Source of the DNA: Rhodobacterales bacterium HKCCE4037
Lineage (GTDB): Bacteria > Pseudomonadota > Alphaproteobacteria > Rhodobacterales > Rhodobacteraceae
DNA length: 64,000 bases
Direction: 5' to 3'
NCBI GenBank assembly: GCA_015689645.1
Contig: WVSM01000001.1
Span: forward strand, 310,001-374,000
Part shown: in pieces, positions 55,990 through 64,000 of the stretch
Layout of the letters: the number at the start of each line of letters is the position of its first letter
How positions within the stretch are numbered: the first letter of the stretch is position 1
Position numbers and translations under genes: made by a program
Notes under the pieces: generated by a model
The model's database searches: none
The model's input: the letters and a program-made list of their open reading frames with translations, nothing else
What the model was told of the DNA's origin: nothing

Positions 55990-56898
55990 CTATCGCGCCG
56001 CGCGGCTGCGCCGATGCTCGGTCAGCACGTTGAGGTAATTCGCCCCGAAGATCAGCGCCGCACCGAGGATGACGGCGAACTCCACCGGCTCGCCGTAGAG
56101 GATGAAGGCCAGCGACGCGATCACCGGCAGGCGGATGAAGTCGATCGGCATCACGACCGAGGCCGGGGCCAGCGCAATCGCGTTGGTCAGGCTGAAATGC
56201 GCCACAAGTCCCGACACGGCGACCGTCACCACCCACGGCCACGCGCTGGCGGCGGGCCAGGCCATGGTTCCGTCGTAGAGGCAGAAGGCCAGCCCGAGGA
56301 TCAGCTGGATCAGCGTCAGCCAGAACAGGATGCAGGTGATCGTCTGGTCGCGGGTCAGCCGCTTGGTGAAAATGGCGGTGATCGCGAAGGCCACGGCGGC
56401 GGCGGCGGCGGCTGCCATGCCCGGTGAAAGGGGCGCGCTGCCCGGTTGCAACACGATCAGCACCCCGATGAAACCCGCCAGCCCGGCCAGCGCCTTCACC
56501 CATGTCAGCCGCTCGCCCAGAAAAAGCGCGGCCAGCACCATCACCCAGAGCGGCGAGGTGAATTCCAGCGCGAAGACCTGCGCCAGCGGGATCACCCCCA
56601 CGGCCCAGAACCACAGGTTCTGCCCGGTGAAATGGAAGATGTTGCGCAGGGTATGATCGCGCAGCCGGTTGGCGCGGATCTGGCGCAACGTGCCCGCGAT
56701 GGCCCCGACACCCACCACCAGCACAAGACCGATCATCGAGCGATAGGTCATCAGCTCGAACGTGCTGAGAGAGGTCGACAATTCGCGCCCGGCAATGGCC
56801 ATGGACGAGAACGCCACCACCGCACCGGTCATCCAGAGCGCGGCGAGCGGAACGTTCGAGGCAGGGGCCGGGGCCGACGATGCAGGGGGGGTATCCAT
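55990..56898 (-). CDS. EamA/DMT-superfamily transporter
   Basis: A 302-aa protein with ten predicted spans and the usual EamA repeats (LSTFELMTYRSMIGLVLVV in the first; LTLIQLILGLAFCLYDGT in the second). It is distinct from the transporter at 53661. It probably exports a metabolite. It ends 139 bases before the FadL-like gene start, in the same direction. Confidence 0.87.
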   Translation of the reverse strand: MDTPPASSAPAPASNVPLAALWMTGAVVAFSSMAIAGRELSTSLSTFELMTYRSMIGLVLVVGVGAIAGTLRQIRANRLRDHTLRNIFHFTGQNLWFWAVGVIPLAQVFALEFTSPLWVMVLAALFLGERLTWVKALAGLAGFIGVLIVLQPGSAPLSPGMAAAAAAAVAFAITAIFTKRLTRDQTITCILFWLTLIQLILGLAFCLYDGTMAWPAASAWPWVVTVAVSGLVAHFSLTNAIALAPASVVMPIDFIRLPVIASLAFILYGEPVEFAVILGAALIFGANYLNVLTEHRRSRAAR

Positions 56899-56964
56899 GC
56901 GCGCAATCTACGCGCGCGGGCGGCGGTGACCAGAGGCAATCGTCCCTTCGCGATCACCACGCAC

Positions 56965-56994
56965 GAAAAAGGCCGCCCCGAAGTCGGGGCGGCC
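56965..56994 (-). terminator. Intrinsic terminator after small beta-barrel gene
   Basis: GGCCGCCCCG (56971-56980) and CGGGGCGGCC (56985-56994) form a 10-bp stem with loop AAGT. On the minus strand it is followed by TTTTT. Confidence 0.9.
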
Positions 56995-57017
56995 CATATT
57001 TCACAACCGGTGTGTCG

Positions 57018-57641
57018 TCAGAAGCGGAAGCCCGCGCGGATCGTGGCGGTGTGTACGTCGGCATCGTATTCAGTGCCGCCCAAAGTGCCTTCCAGCTGGC
57101 GGGCCGTAAGGTCTGCGCCAATGAAAAAGCTCTCGCTGACGTTGAATTCCGCGCCGATACCGGCGTTGAAGCCATCCATGTCGAAATCGGACGCCGCTGT
57201 TGCCTGCGCCAAGGTATAGCCGAGCGCGCCGTAGACCATAAAGGAGTCGCTCGGCGCGTAGCCGATGCGACCGCGCAGGTCGATGAGCGAGTTGACCTCG
57301 AACCCGGTCGTGTCGTCGGCGATGTTGCCGTGCAAGAAGCGAACCTCGCCGCCGTAGACCATCGCGCCGTTCTGGAAGTTGTAACCGGCGAATGCCCCGT
57401 AAACCGCGCCGTCGTAATCGAGATCGATGTTTAAGGGTGCAGTTTGAGTTCCGCCCAACTGATTCCCGGTTCCATGCCCGTAACCGACCTCAAGTCCAAG
57501 GTAGAAGCAGTCGAACGCCAGCGGACAACGCTCGGGCTCCACGTAGACCGGGGGCGGGGGCGGCGGAACCTCGACGGGTCCGGCGAATACGGGTGTCGTG
57601 ATGGCCATCAACGCGGCCGCAGAGATCGTCAGGCGGGTCAT
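57018..57641 (-). CDS. Small outer-membrane beta-barrel protein (Omp25/opacity-type)
   Basis: A 207-aa protein with a signal peptide (MTRLTISAAALMAITTPVFA), a proline-rich linker (PVEVPPPPPPVYVEPERC) and an eight-strand barrel ending in AGFRF, with LRGRIGYAPSDSFMVYGALG inside. It resembles alphaproteobacterial Omp25/31-type proteins. GGAGA lies upstream of ATG 57641. Its roles may include envelope stability. It is single and well terminated. Confidence 0.88.
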   Translation of the reverse strand: MTRLTISAAALMAITTPVFAGPVEVPPPPPPVYVEPERCPLAFDCFYLGLEVGYGHGTGNQLGGTQTAPLNIDLDYDGAVYGAFAGYNFQNGAMVYGGEVRFLHGNIADDTTGFEVNSLIDLRGRIGYAPSDSFMVYGALGYTLAQATAASDFDMDGFNAGIGAEFNVSESFFIGADLTARQLEGTLGGTEYDADVHTATIRAGFRF

Positions 57642-57786
57642 GCCAAGTCTCCGATGTTTGAAATGCAGCAAGTTTATAGCGAATATTCTGCCACACTGCA
57701 GCTTCGACGGGAAGGCCACGCGCCGAACCATTGCGCCGGTGTTGCGTGCAAATGACAGCCAAAGACGCGTTCTGAACACCGCGCCG

Positions 57787-58584
57787 TCACAGACCCGCGC
57801 GCTTGGCCGCGTCCCAAAGCGCGTCCATTTCCTCCAGCGAGCTTTCCGCGGGACCCTTGGATCGCCCCGCAAGCTCCTGCTCTATATACCGAAAACGCCG
57901 CACGAACTTGGCATTGGCCCCGCGCAGCGCCGTTTCGGGATCGACCTTCAGGTGCCGCGCGAGGTTGGCCATGACAAACAGCAGATCGCCCATCTCCTCG
58001 GCGATCTTGTCCTGCGGCAAGGTCTTGCGCGCCTCGGCCAGTTCGCGCGCCTCCTCGGCGATCTTGTCGATGACCTGCCCGATCTCGGGCCAGTCGAACC
58101 CGACCCGCGCCGCGCGCTTCTGCAGCTTCTCGGCGCGCATCAGGGCGGGCAGCCCAAGCGCCACGTCATCGAGCACACCGCCACGCGCCTTCGCGGCCCG
58201 CTCGGCGGCCTTGACGCTCTCCCAATCGGCAACCTGCTGGTCTGCGGACTTGGCATTGCTCTCGTCGCCGAAGACATGCGGATGACGGGCAATCATCTTG
58301 TCGCCGATGGCCTGCGCGATATCGTCGAAATCGAAATGCCCCGCGTCCTCGGCCATCTGGGCATGGAATACCGACTGGAACAGCAGGTCGCCCAGTTCGC
58401 CCTTCAGTTCCTCCATGTCGCCGCGCTCGATCGCGTCGGCGACCTCGTAGGCTTCCTCGATCGTGTAGGGCGCGATGCTCGCGAAGGTCTGCTCCACGTC
58501 CCAGGGGCAGCCGTGCACGGGATCGCGCAGCCGCGCCATGATGGCCCGCAGCCGCTGCATCGGGTCGGTGGGAAGATCGCTCAT
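57787..58584 (-). CDS. mazG: Nucleoside triphosphate pyrophosphohydrolase MazG
   Basis: A 265-aa two-domain MazG. The first domain has the EExxE-type motif in YTIEEAYEVADAIE and ELGDLLFQSVFHAQMA; the second has KIAEEARELAEA and EEMGDLLFVMANLARHL. It hydrolyses NTPs to NMP and pyrophosphate, removing aberrant nucleotides. HGCPWDVEQTFASI is a typical N-terminal motif. ATG at 58584 gives the usual length. Confidence 0.95.
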   Translation of the reverse strand: MSDLPTDPMQRLRAIMARLRDPVHGCPWDVEQTFASIAPYTIEEAYEVADAIERGDMEELKGELGDLLFQSVFHAQMAEDAGHFDFDDIAQAIGDKMIARHPHVFGDESNAKSADQQVADWESVKAAERAAKARGGVLDDVALGLPALMRAEKLQKRAARVGFDWPEIGQVIDKIAEEARELAEARKTLPQDKIAEEMGDLLFVMANLARHLKVDPETALRGANAKFVRRFRYIEQELAGRSKGPAESSLEEMDALWDAAKRAGL

Positions 58585-58690
58585 GTCTTGGTGATGCGCC
58601 AAGGGGCCGTCCGTCGCAAGGGGCAGCTTGCCCATTCCCACGCGCTCTGCCACCGTGTGGTCAGCCACCCAACAACCAGAAAGACCATCC

Positions 58691-59857
58691 ATGCCGGTCA
58701 TCAATTCCATCGCCGCCATGGCCGACGACATGACCGCATGGCGCCGCCACCTGCACCAGCACCCCGAGCTTGCCTTCGACTGCCATGAAACGGCGGCCTT
58801 CGTCGTCGACCGGCTCAAGGAGTTCGGGATCAGCGAGATTCACGAGGGCATCGCGACTTCCGGCCTTGTCGCCATCATCGACAGCGGCCGTCCCGGTCCG
58901 ACCATCGGCTTGCGCGCCGACATGGACGCGCTTCCGATCGCGGAGATCACCGGGGCCGAGCACGCTTCTACCGTACCGGGCAAGATGCACGCCTGCGGCC
59001 ATGACGGGCACACCACGATGCTGCTCGGGGCCGCGAAATACCTGGCGGAAACGAAGAATTTCTCCGGCAGGGTCGCGCTGATCTTCCAACCGGCGGAGGA
59101 GGACGGCGGCGGCGGCGACATCATGGTGCAGGAAGGCATCATGGACCGTTTCGAGATCGAACGCGTCTTCGGCATCCACAACGTCCCCGGTGAGCCGTTC
59201 GGCCAGATCTTCACGCGTCCCGGCCCGCTTCTGGCCGCCGTCGACACGATGCATGTCCATATCACCGGCAAGGGCGGCCACGGGGCCTATCCGCAGGACA
59301 CCATCGACCCGATCCCGCCCGCGCTCGCCATCGCGCAGGGCTTTTCCAACATCGTCGCGCGCAATCACACGCCCTCCGAGGCGCTGGTGATCTCGGTTAC
59401 GCAGATCCATGCGGGCACGGCCAGCAACATCATCCCGGAAACCGCCTACATCAACGGCACCGTTCGCACCTTCGAGCCGTCGGTTCAGGACATGGTCGAA
59501 CGCCGCATGCACGAGATCGTCAGCGGCACGGCGGCGGCCTACGGCGTCGAGGCCAAGCTGATCTACGAACGCGGCTACCCGGCAACCGTCAACGATGCCG
59601 AGCAGGTGGCCTTCGCCGCCGGTGCCGCGCGCCAGGTCGTGGGCGAGGGGCAGGTGATCGAGGATGCAGGCGCGGAAATGGGGGCCGAGGATTTTGCCTA
59701 CATGCTTCAGGCCCGCCCCGGCGCCTACCTCTTCGTCGGCACCGGCGAGGGCGCGGGGCTTCACCATCCGGCCTACGACTTCAACGACGAGATTTCGCCG
59801 GTCGGCGCCAGCCTTTTCGCCCGGATCGTGGAAACCGCACAGCCTGTGGCGCGTTAG
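58691..59857 (+). CDS. M20-family amidohydrolase (hippurate hydrolase-like)
   Basis: A 388-aa metallopeptidase-fold enzyme. The metal ligands occur in HACGHDGHT, FQPAEED and the second-domain HNVPGEP; the dimerisation domain carries TGKGGHGAYP. Members cleave N-acyl amino acids or similar amides. The substrate is unknown. It starts at ATG 58691, divergent from mazG. Confidence 0.92.
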   Translation: MPVINSIAAMADDMTAWRRHLHQHPELAFDCHETAAFVVDRLKEFGISEIHEGIATSGLVAIIDSGRPGPTIGLRADMDALPIAEITGAEHASTVPGKMHACGHDGHTTMLLGAAKYLAETKNFSGRVALIFQPAEEDGGGGDIMVQEGIMDRFEIERVFGIHNVPGEPFGQIFTRPGPLLAAVDTMHVHITGKGGHGAYPQDTIDPIPPALAIAQGFSNIVARNHTPSEALVISVTQIHAGTASNIIPETAYINGTVRTFEPSVQDMVERRMHEIVSGTAAAYGVEAKLIYERGYPATVNDAEQVAFAAGAARQVVGEGQVIEDAGAEMGAEDFAYMLQARPGAYLFVGTGEGAGLHHPAYDFNDEISPVGASLFARIVETAQPVAR

Positions 59858-59879
59858 GGCCACGTAAGGGGATCGGCCC

Positions 59880-61112
59880 GTGATCGGAAAATGGCTCTGG
59901 ATGTTGCGTCAAGTGCTGCGCCGCCTGTGGGTGCGCGTCGGCGCCTTCGCTGCGCTTGCCATTGGATCAGCCGTCGCCGCCCCGATCCTCTCGCCCCTCG
60001 TTCCCAGTGAATGGGCGGACGCCTTGGGCGGCGAGGCGGTGGACCAGGTCCTCAATATCCTCGCCTCGTCGATGCTGGCGGTCACGACCTTCTCGCTCTC
60101 CATCGCCGTCAACGCCTATACGGCGGCCGAAAGCACCTCCACGCCGCGCGCCATCGCGCTGTTGCAGGAAGACCTGACCACGCAGCGGACGCTTGCCACG
60201 TTTCTCGGGGCCTTCGTCTATTCCATCGTCGCGATCATCGGCCTGAACGCCAGCTATTACGACAACGGTGGACGCGTCGTGCTGTTCGGCGTCACGATCC
60301 TTGTCGTTGCCATCGTCGTCTTCGCACTCTTGCGCTGGATCTCGTACCTTCCGGATTTCGGGCGCATGAACAACACGCTCGACCGCGTGGAAGAGGCCGC
60401 GCGCAACGCGCTGAAGACTCGGCTCGACACGCCGTTTCTCGGTGGCCATCCCGCCGGCGACATCGTGCCCGACGGCGCCAATATCGTGGAGGCGCGCCTG
60501 ACCGGCTACGTCCAGCATATCGACATGGGCAAGTTGAATACCTGGGCCGAGGAAAACGGCGCGAAGATCTGGCTGGCCGTCCTGCCGGGCGATTTCGTCT
60601 ACTCCCACGCGCCCCTACTGCACGTGTTGGGCGCCGACCCGGGTGAGGCCGACTGCCAATTGCTGTGCGACATGGTCACGGTCGCCCGTCGCCGCAGCTT
60701 CGATCAGGACCCGCGCTTCGGCATGATCACCTTCGCCGAGATCGCTTCCCGCGCCCTGTCCCCCGGCATCAACGATCCGGGCACCGCCATCGCCGTCATC
60801 GACCGGCAGCTGTCGGTGCTGACCGAGTGGCGTATGCGGGAAGGGCCGGAGGTGGATTTCGACGCGATCCACGTGCCCTCGGTCGAACCCGGCGACATGC
60901 TCGACAGCGCGTTTCGACCGATCGCCCGCGACGGCGCCGGCCATTCCGAGGTCGTGGTGCGCCTGATCCTCGCGCTGAAGGCCCTGGCGCGGATCGGCCC
61001 CGACGCCTACGGCGACGCGGCGGACCGCTTGATCGACGAGATCGAGGCGCATTCCGTCGCCGCCGACCTGATTGCGCAGGATCGCGCCCGGATCGACGAC
61101 GCCCGCCGCTAG
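59880..61112 (+). CDS. DUF2254 membrane protein
   Basis: A 410-aa protein. Four predicted spans in the first 155 residues (for example TLATFLGAFVYSIVAIIGLN) are followed by a cytoplasmic domain. The block AEIASRALSPGINDPGTAI (about residue 290) is the DUF2254 hallmark. It starts with GTG at 59880, 22 bases after the M20 gene, so they may be co-transcribed. Function is unknown. Confidence 0.88.
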   Translation: MIGKWLWMLRQVLRRLWVRVGAFAALAIGSAVAAPILSPLVPSEWADALGGEAVDQVLNILASSMLAVTTFSLSIAVNAYTAAESTSTPRAIALLQEDLTTQRTLATFLGAFVYSIVAIIGLNASYYDNGGRVVLFGVTILVVAIVVFALLRWISYLPDFGRMNNTLDRVEEAARNALKTRLDTPFLGGHPAGDIVPDGANIVEARLTGYVQHIDMGKLNTWAEENGAKIWLAVLPGDFVYSHAPLLHVLGADPGEADCQLLCDMVTVARRRSFDQDPRFGMITFAEIASRALSPGINDPGTAIAVIDRQLSVLTEWRMREGPEVDFDAIHVPSVEPGDMLDSAFRPIARDGAGHSEVVVRLILALKALARIGPDAYGDAADRLIDEIEAHSVAADLIAQDRARIDDARR

Positions 61113-61633
61113 GCCCCGTCCTCGCCCTCATGCGCCTCGGCGCGCAGGTATTGCCGCATCCCGTAGAGCAGCGGATCGCCCTCGGGCGCCACCCGCACCG
61201 CCTCGACCGCGCCGATGCAGATGTGGTGCGTGCCATGGCGATCCGCCGAGATCAGCGTGCAGTCGAAACTGACCAGCGCCTCGCTCAGCACAGGTGCGCC
61301 CGTGGCCATCGTCGTGACTTCCACCGCGTTGAACTTGTCGCCCCCCGGCGGCGGGCGGCGGGACGAAAACACGTCCGAGATATCGGTCTGCCCGGTGCGC
61401 AGCACGTTGATGCAGAAGCAGCCATTCTCAAGGATCTGCGGCAACGCCGAGGCCGAGGCGTTCAGGCAGGTCAGCATCGTCGGCGCATCGCCATCCGCCG
61501 AGATCGACGTCATCGCGGACACCGTCACGCCGCCGCGCCCCGCCGGCCCGTCGGTCGTCACCACCGAGACCGAGGCCGCGGCCCGGCTCATGCCTTCGAG
61601 GAAATGTGCCTTCAGATCGTCCCGGTCGCCCAT
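61109..61633 (-). CDS. Flavin reductase-domain protein
   Basis: A 174-aa protein of the FMN-binding split-barrel (flavin reductase) family. ASVSVVTTDGPAGRGGVTVSA, TMLTCLNASASALP and FCINVL are the FMN-binding segments. GTHHICIGAVEAV is the conserved end. It may reduce FMN for a partner monooxygenase, none of which is adjacent. It overlaps the DUF2254 gene tail to tail by four bases. The in-frame upstream extension is rejected for length. Confidence 0.85.
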   Translation of the reverse strand: MGDRDDLKAHFLEGMSRAAASVSVVTTDGPAGRGGVTVSAMTSISADGDAPTMLTCLNASASALPQILENGCFCINVLRTGQTDISDVFSSRRPPPGGDKFNAVEVTTMATGAPVLSEALVSFDCTLISADRHGTHHICIGAVEAVRVAPEGDPLLYGMRQYLRAEAHEGEDGA

Positions 61634-61763
61634 GCAATGCCCCTGTTCCGCGCGCCGCGCACCATCGCGCAGCCCCTCTCCGGGCACAAGATGGTGCAAT
61701 TCCCGCTTCCGTCGCGTGATTTCCGCGGTGTAGCAAGGGGCGACACGAAAAAGGGCAGGGCAC

Positions 61764-62726
61764 ATGGCACTGGAAGACGCGAAGAACACCGTGGACGAGG
61801 CGATCACGCGCGCCGATCTCAAGGGGCTTTCGGTCGAAAACGTCTTCGGCGGCGCGCCGTCGTTCCTGCGGCGGCGCTACACCAAGGACCTCGCGGGCGT
61901 CGATGTCGCCGTCACCGGCATCCCCTTCGACCAGGCCGTGACCAACCGCCCCGGCACGCGGCTTGGCCCCCGAGCAATCCGCGCGGCGTCGCTCCTGCAG
62001 GTCTATGATCCGCCCTATGGCTGGGGCGGCTATTCCCCGCTCGAGGCGCTGGCCGTGGCCGATTACGGCGACATGGCCTTCGACTATGCCCACACCCCCG
62101 ACGTGCCGGCCCGGATCGAGGCGCATGTCGCGGGCATCCTCAATGCAGGCGCCGCGGCCATCACCCTGGGCGGCGACCACTCGATCACGCTGCCGATCCT
62201 GCGCGCCCATGCGGCCAAACATGGCCCCCTCGCGCTCATCCAGGTCGACGCCCATACCGACACGTGGCCCGATGACGACCCCACCCGGATCGACCACGGC
62301 ACCTTCTGCTACACGGCGGTGAAGGAGGGGCTGATCGACGTAGACCGTTCCTCTCACATCGGCATCCGCACCGTCGTCGAAGACAACCTCGGCATCCACA
62401 TCCACGACGCACGTGAAATCCACGAGAAGGGCCCGCAGGCCGTGGCCGAAGCCGCGCGCAAGCGGGCAGGGGACGCGCCCGTCTACCTCAGCTTCGATAT
62501 CGACGGGCTCGACCCCGCCTTCGCACCCGGCACCGGAACGCCGGTCTGGGGCGGGCTGTCATCGGGCCAGGCGGCGATCCTGATGCGCGAGCTGGCCGGC
62601 ATCAACCTTGTCGGCGGCGATGTCGTGGAAGTGTCACCTCCGTTTGATAATGCCGACATCACCGCGGTGGCGGGCGCCCATGTCGCCATGGAGATGCTCT
62701 GCCTCTGGGGCTGGACGCGCCGGTAG
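61764..62726 (+). CDS. speB: Agmatinase (ureohydrolase family)
   Basis: A 320-aa dinuclear manganese ureohydrolase. The metal ligands are in GGDHSIT, VDAHTDTW and SFDIDGLDPAFAPGTGTP. The N-terminal block GIPFDQAVTNRPGTRLGPRAIR fits agmatinase or guanidino-acid hydrolases. It would form putrescine from agmatine. A related substrate (for example guanidinobutyrate) is possible. Together with AdoMet decarboxylase in the window it suits polyamine synthesis. Confidence 0.86.
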   Translation: MALEDAKNTVDEAITRADLKGLSVENVFGGAPSFLRRRYTKDLAGVDVAVTGIPFDQAVTNRPGTRLGPRAIRAASLLQVYDPPYGWGGYSPLEALAVADYGDMAFDYAHTPDVPARIEAHVAGILNAGAAAITLGGDHSITLPILRAHAAKHGPLALIQVDAHTDTWPDDDPTRIDHGTFCYTAVKEGLIDVDRSSHIGIRTVVEDNLGIHIHDAREIHEKGPQAVAEAARKRAGDAPVYLSFDIDGLDPAFAPGTGTPVWGGLSSGQAAILMRELAGINLVGGDVVEVSPPFDNADITAVAGAHVAMEMLCLWGWTRR

Positions 62727-62788
62727 ACCGAACCGGTCCCTTGGCGTATCCTCGTAAGCAACGTTGACGCAGAGGCAGCCTCGAGCAG

Positions 62789-63748
62789 ATGCCCAAAGAT
62801 CGCCGTCCCGACAGCGAAGCACGCGCCCCCCGGCAAAGGGACATCGCGCGCGAGATTTCCTACGCCAATTCCGCCGCCACCAGGGGCGGGCGCGCGATCA
62901 TCCGTGTGATGGAAAACTCCACGGGCCGGATCCGCCTCATCCGGCAGGCCAGCGGCTATGACGAGGAGGTGCGGCAGGGCCGCGACTTCTGGCAGGTCAT
63001 GGTCGAACGCTACGGGCTGGAACTGAACGTGATCGGCGGCTCGCTGTCCAACATCCCCAGTGAGGGCCCGCTGGTCCTGATCGCCAACCACCCTTACGGC
63101 ATTCTCGACGGGTTGATGATGGGCCATATCCTCAGCCAGGCGCGCGGCGATTTCCGCATCCTCGCCCACCAGGTGTTCCGCAAGGCCGAAGACCTCGAGC
63201 GCGTGATCCTTCCGGTGAATTTCGAGGAAACGAAGGAGGCGCTGGCCCAGAACCTCGGCACAAGAAAGGAGGCGTTGCGCTACCTCGCCGACGGCGGCGC
63301 CATCGGCGTCTTTCCCGGCGGCACGGTCAGCACGGCGGCCAAACCCTTCGGGCGTCCGATGGATCCGGTCTGGCGCAGCTTCACCGCCCGGATGATCGCC
63401 AAATCCGAGGCGACGGTGGTGCCGGTCTTCTTCGACGGCCACAACTCCCGCCTGTTCCAGCTGATGAGCCACCTGCACTACACCTTGCGGATGGGCCTGC
63501 TCATCAAGGAGTTCAAGACACGGGTGAACAAGCCCGTGGACGTGGTCATCGGCGATCCGATCCCGCGTGCCGCCCTGAACGAATTGTCCGGTGACGCGAA
63601 AGCCCTCATGGCGCATCTGCGCAAGACCACCTATGCATTGTCTCCAAGACCCCTCGACCCGACTGCGCGCGGGTTCGAATTCGAAGACAAGCATCGCGAG
63701 CCGGACGAGAAGATGGCCCGCAAGACGAAGCTGAAGGATCGCTACTGA
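62789..63748 (+). CDS. Lysophospholipid acyltransferase-family protein
   Basis: A 319-aa protein. The acyltransferase motif is NHPYGILDG (a histidine and aspartate separated by five residues, as in the hemolysin-like COG3176 branch), followed by FPGGTVS and [14 protein letters not shown]. It adds an acyl chain to a lipid precursor at the inner membrane. The substrate is unknown. Its stop overlaps the murI start (TGATG). Confidence 0.87.
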   Translation: MPKDRRPDSEARAPRQRDIAREISYANSAATRGGRAIIRVMENSTGRIRLIRQASGYDEEVRQGRDFWQVMVERYGLELNVIGGSLSNIPSEGPLVLIANHPYGILDGLMMGHILSQARGDFRILAHQVFRKAEDLERVILPVNFEETKEALAQNLGTRKEALRYLADGGAIGVFPGGTVSTAAKPFGRPMDPVWRSFTARMIAKSEATVVPVFFDGHNSRLFQLMSHLHYTLRMGLLIKEFKTRVNKPVDVVIGDPIPRAALNELSGDAKALMAHLRKTTYALSPRPLDPTARGFEFEDKHREPDEKMARKTKLKDRY

Positions 63749-64000
63749 TGGCCGTTGGTATTTTCGATTCCGGGCTGGGTGGCCTGACCGTTCTGGACGC
63801 CGTGCAGAAACGCATGCCGGATCTGCCGCTGCTCTACTACGGCGACAACGCCCACACGCCCTACGGCACCCGCGTGCCCGACGACATCTACAACCTGACG
63901 ACCGCCGGCGTTCAGGCGCTGTTCGACCGGGGCTGCGACCTCGTGATTCTCGCCTGCAACACCGCCTCGGCCGCCGCACTCCGCCGCATGCAGGAGGGCT
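63748..64000 (+). CDS. murI: Glutamate racemase, 3' end cut by window edge
   Basis: The first 84 codons of Mur[14 protein letters not shown] contains the catalytic aspartate region, [13 protein letters not shown] follows, and [13 protein letters not shown] holds the first catalytic cysteine. It makes D-glutamate for peptidoglycan. ATG at 63748 overlaps the stop of the acyltransferase gene. The second catalytic cysteine lies beyond the window. Confidence 0.94.
   Translation, partial: MAVGIFDSGLGGLTVLDAVQKRMPDLPLLYYGDNAHTPYGTRVPDDIYNLTTAGVQALFDRGCDLVILACNTASAAALRRMQEG

Overview
The window is a high-GC, gene-dense chromosomal stretch of a marine-type alphaproteobacterium, most likely a member of the Rhodobacterales (Roseobacter group). 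The main reasons are a split, circularly permuted tmRNA gene with an ANDN-type tag, an iscR-suf cluster behind a sequence resembling the Iron-Rhodo-box, the dmdA-acuI DMSP genes, the SspB / fumarase / DUF4169 / ribbon-helix-helix neighbourhood, and Rhodobacterales-type small families such as DUF6525. There are no rRNA or tRNA genes, no CRISPR array, and no recognisable IS element or prophage. The content looks mostly like core genome with a few accessory insertions.

Layout, left to right. 1-3.8 kb: a truncated porin, an ECHDC3-like crotonase, a hotdog thioesterase, AdoMet decarboxylase and the rplM-rpsI ribosomal operon with a terminator-like leader hairpin. 4-9.1 kb: a COG0523 GTPase behind a Zur-box-like palindrome, then a three-gene polyamine-type ABC transporter (two permeases and an ATPase). 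9.3-13 kb: a TusA-like protein, CcdA, and a translationally coupled alpha/beta-hydrolase and cytochrome P450. 13-16.8 kb, minus strand: small conserved proteins, fumC, a PmtA-like methyltransferase and the ClpXP adaptor sspB. 17-18.9 kb: the permuted tmRNA, a GntR regulator, a tyrosine-phosphatase-like protein and a candidate small RNA. 18.9-24.4 kb: a polyamine-type binding protein, a FadR-type regulator with its own operator, a DUF2182-DUF1326 pair and a DinB protein. 24.5-30 kb: dmdA-acuI (DMSP demethylation and acryloyl-CoA reduction), an Lrp regulator, a class II amidotransferase, YitT and an SDR. 30-33.7 kb: two non-homologous NADP-isocitrate dehydrogenases side by side. 34-37 kb: a large autotransporter-like surface protein. 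38.9-49 kb: iscR, a NifS-like desulfurase and sufB-C-D-S, interrupted between sufB and sufC by two FkbM methyltransferases and a pyruvyltransferase-like gene, and between sufD and sufS by two Yip1-like membrane proteins. 49-64 kb: TetR-ppk2, metA with the glutamate associated with acetyl-CoA use, two EamA transporters, a FadL-like porin, a small beta-barrel, mazG, an M20 amidohydrolase, a DUF2254 protein, agmatinase, an acyltransferase and the start of murI.

Themes that tie genes together are polyamine metabolism (AdoMet decarboxylase, agmatinase, a Pot-like transporter and a separate binding protein), iron-sulfur assembly, metal homeostasis, and sulfur or methyl metabolism (DMSP, methionine, TusA/CcdA). 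The most unusual sequence-level feature is a recurring architecture of tandem short palindromes placed just downstream of plus-strand genes (near 2.1, 5.9-6.1, 9.2, 13.0 and 39.4 kb). Their arm sequences differ from place to place, but their geometry is alike. Other points worth a second look are an intergenic hairpin element whose two ends supply the stop codons of both flanking genes (23.85-23.96 kb), a 22-bp duplicated piece of the tmRNA, and a candidate small RNA whose promoter contains a GntR-type operator.
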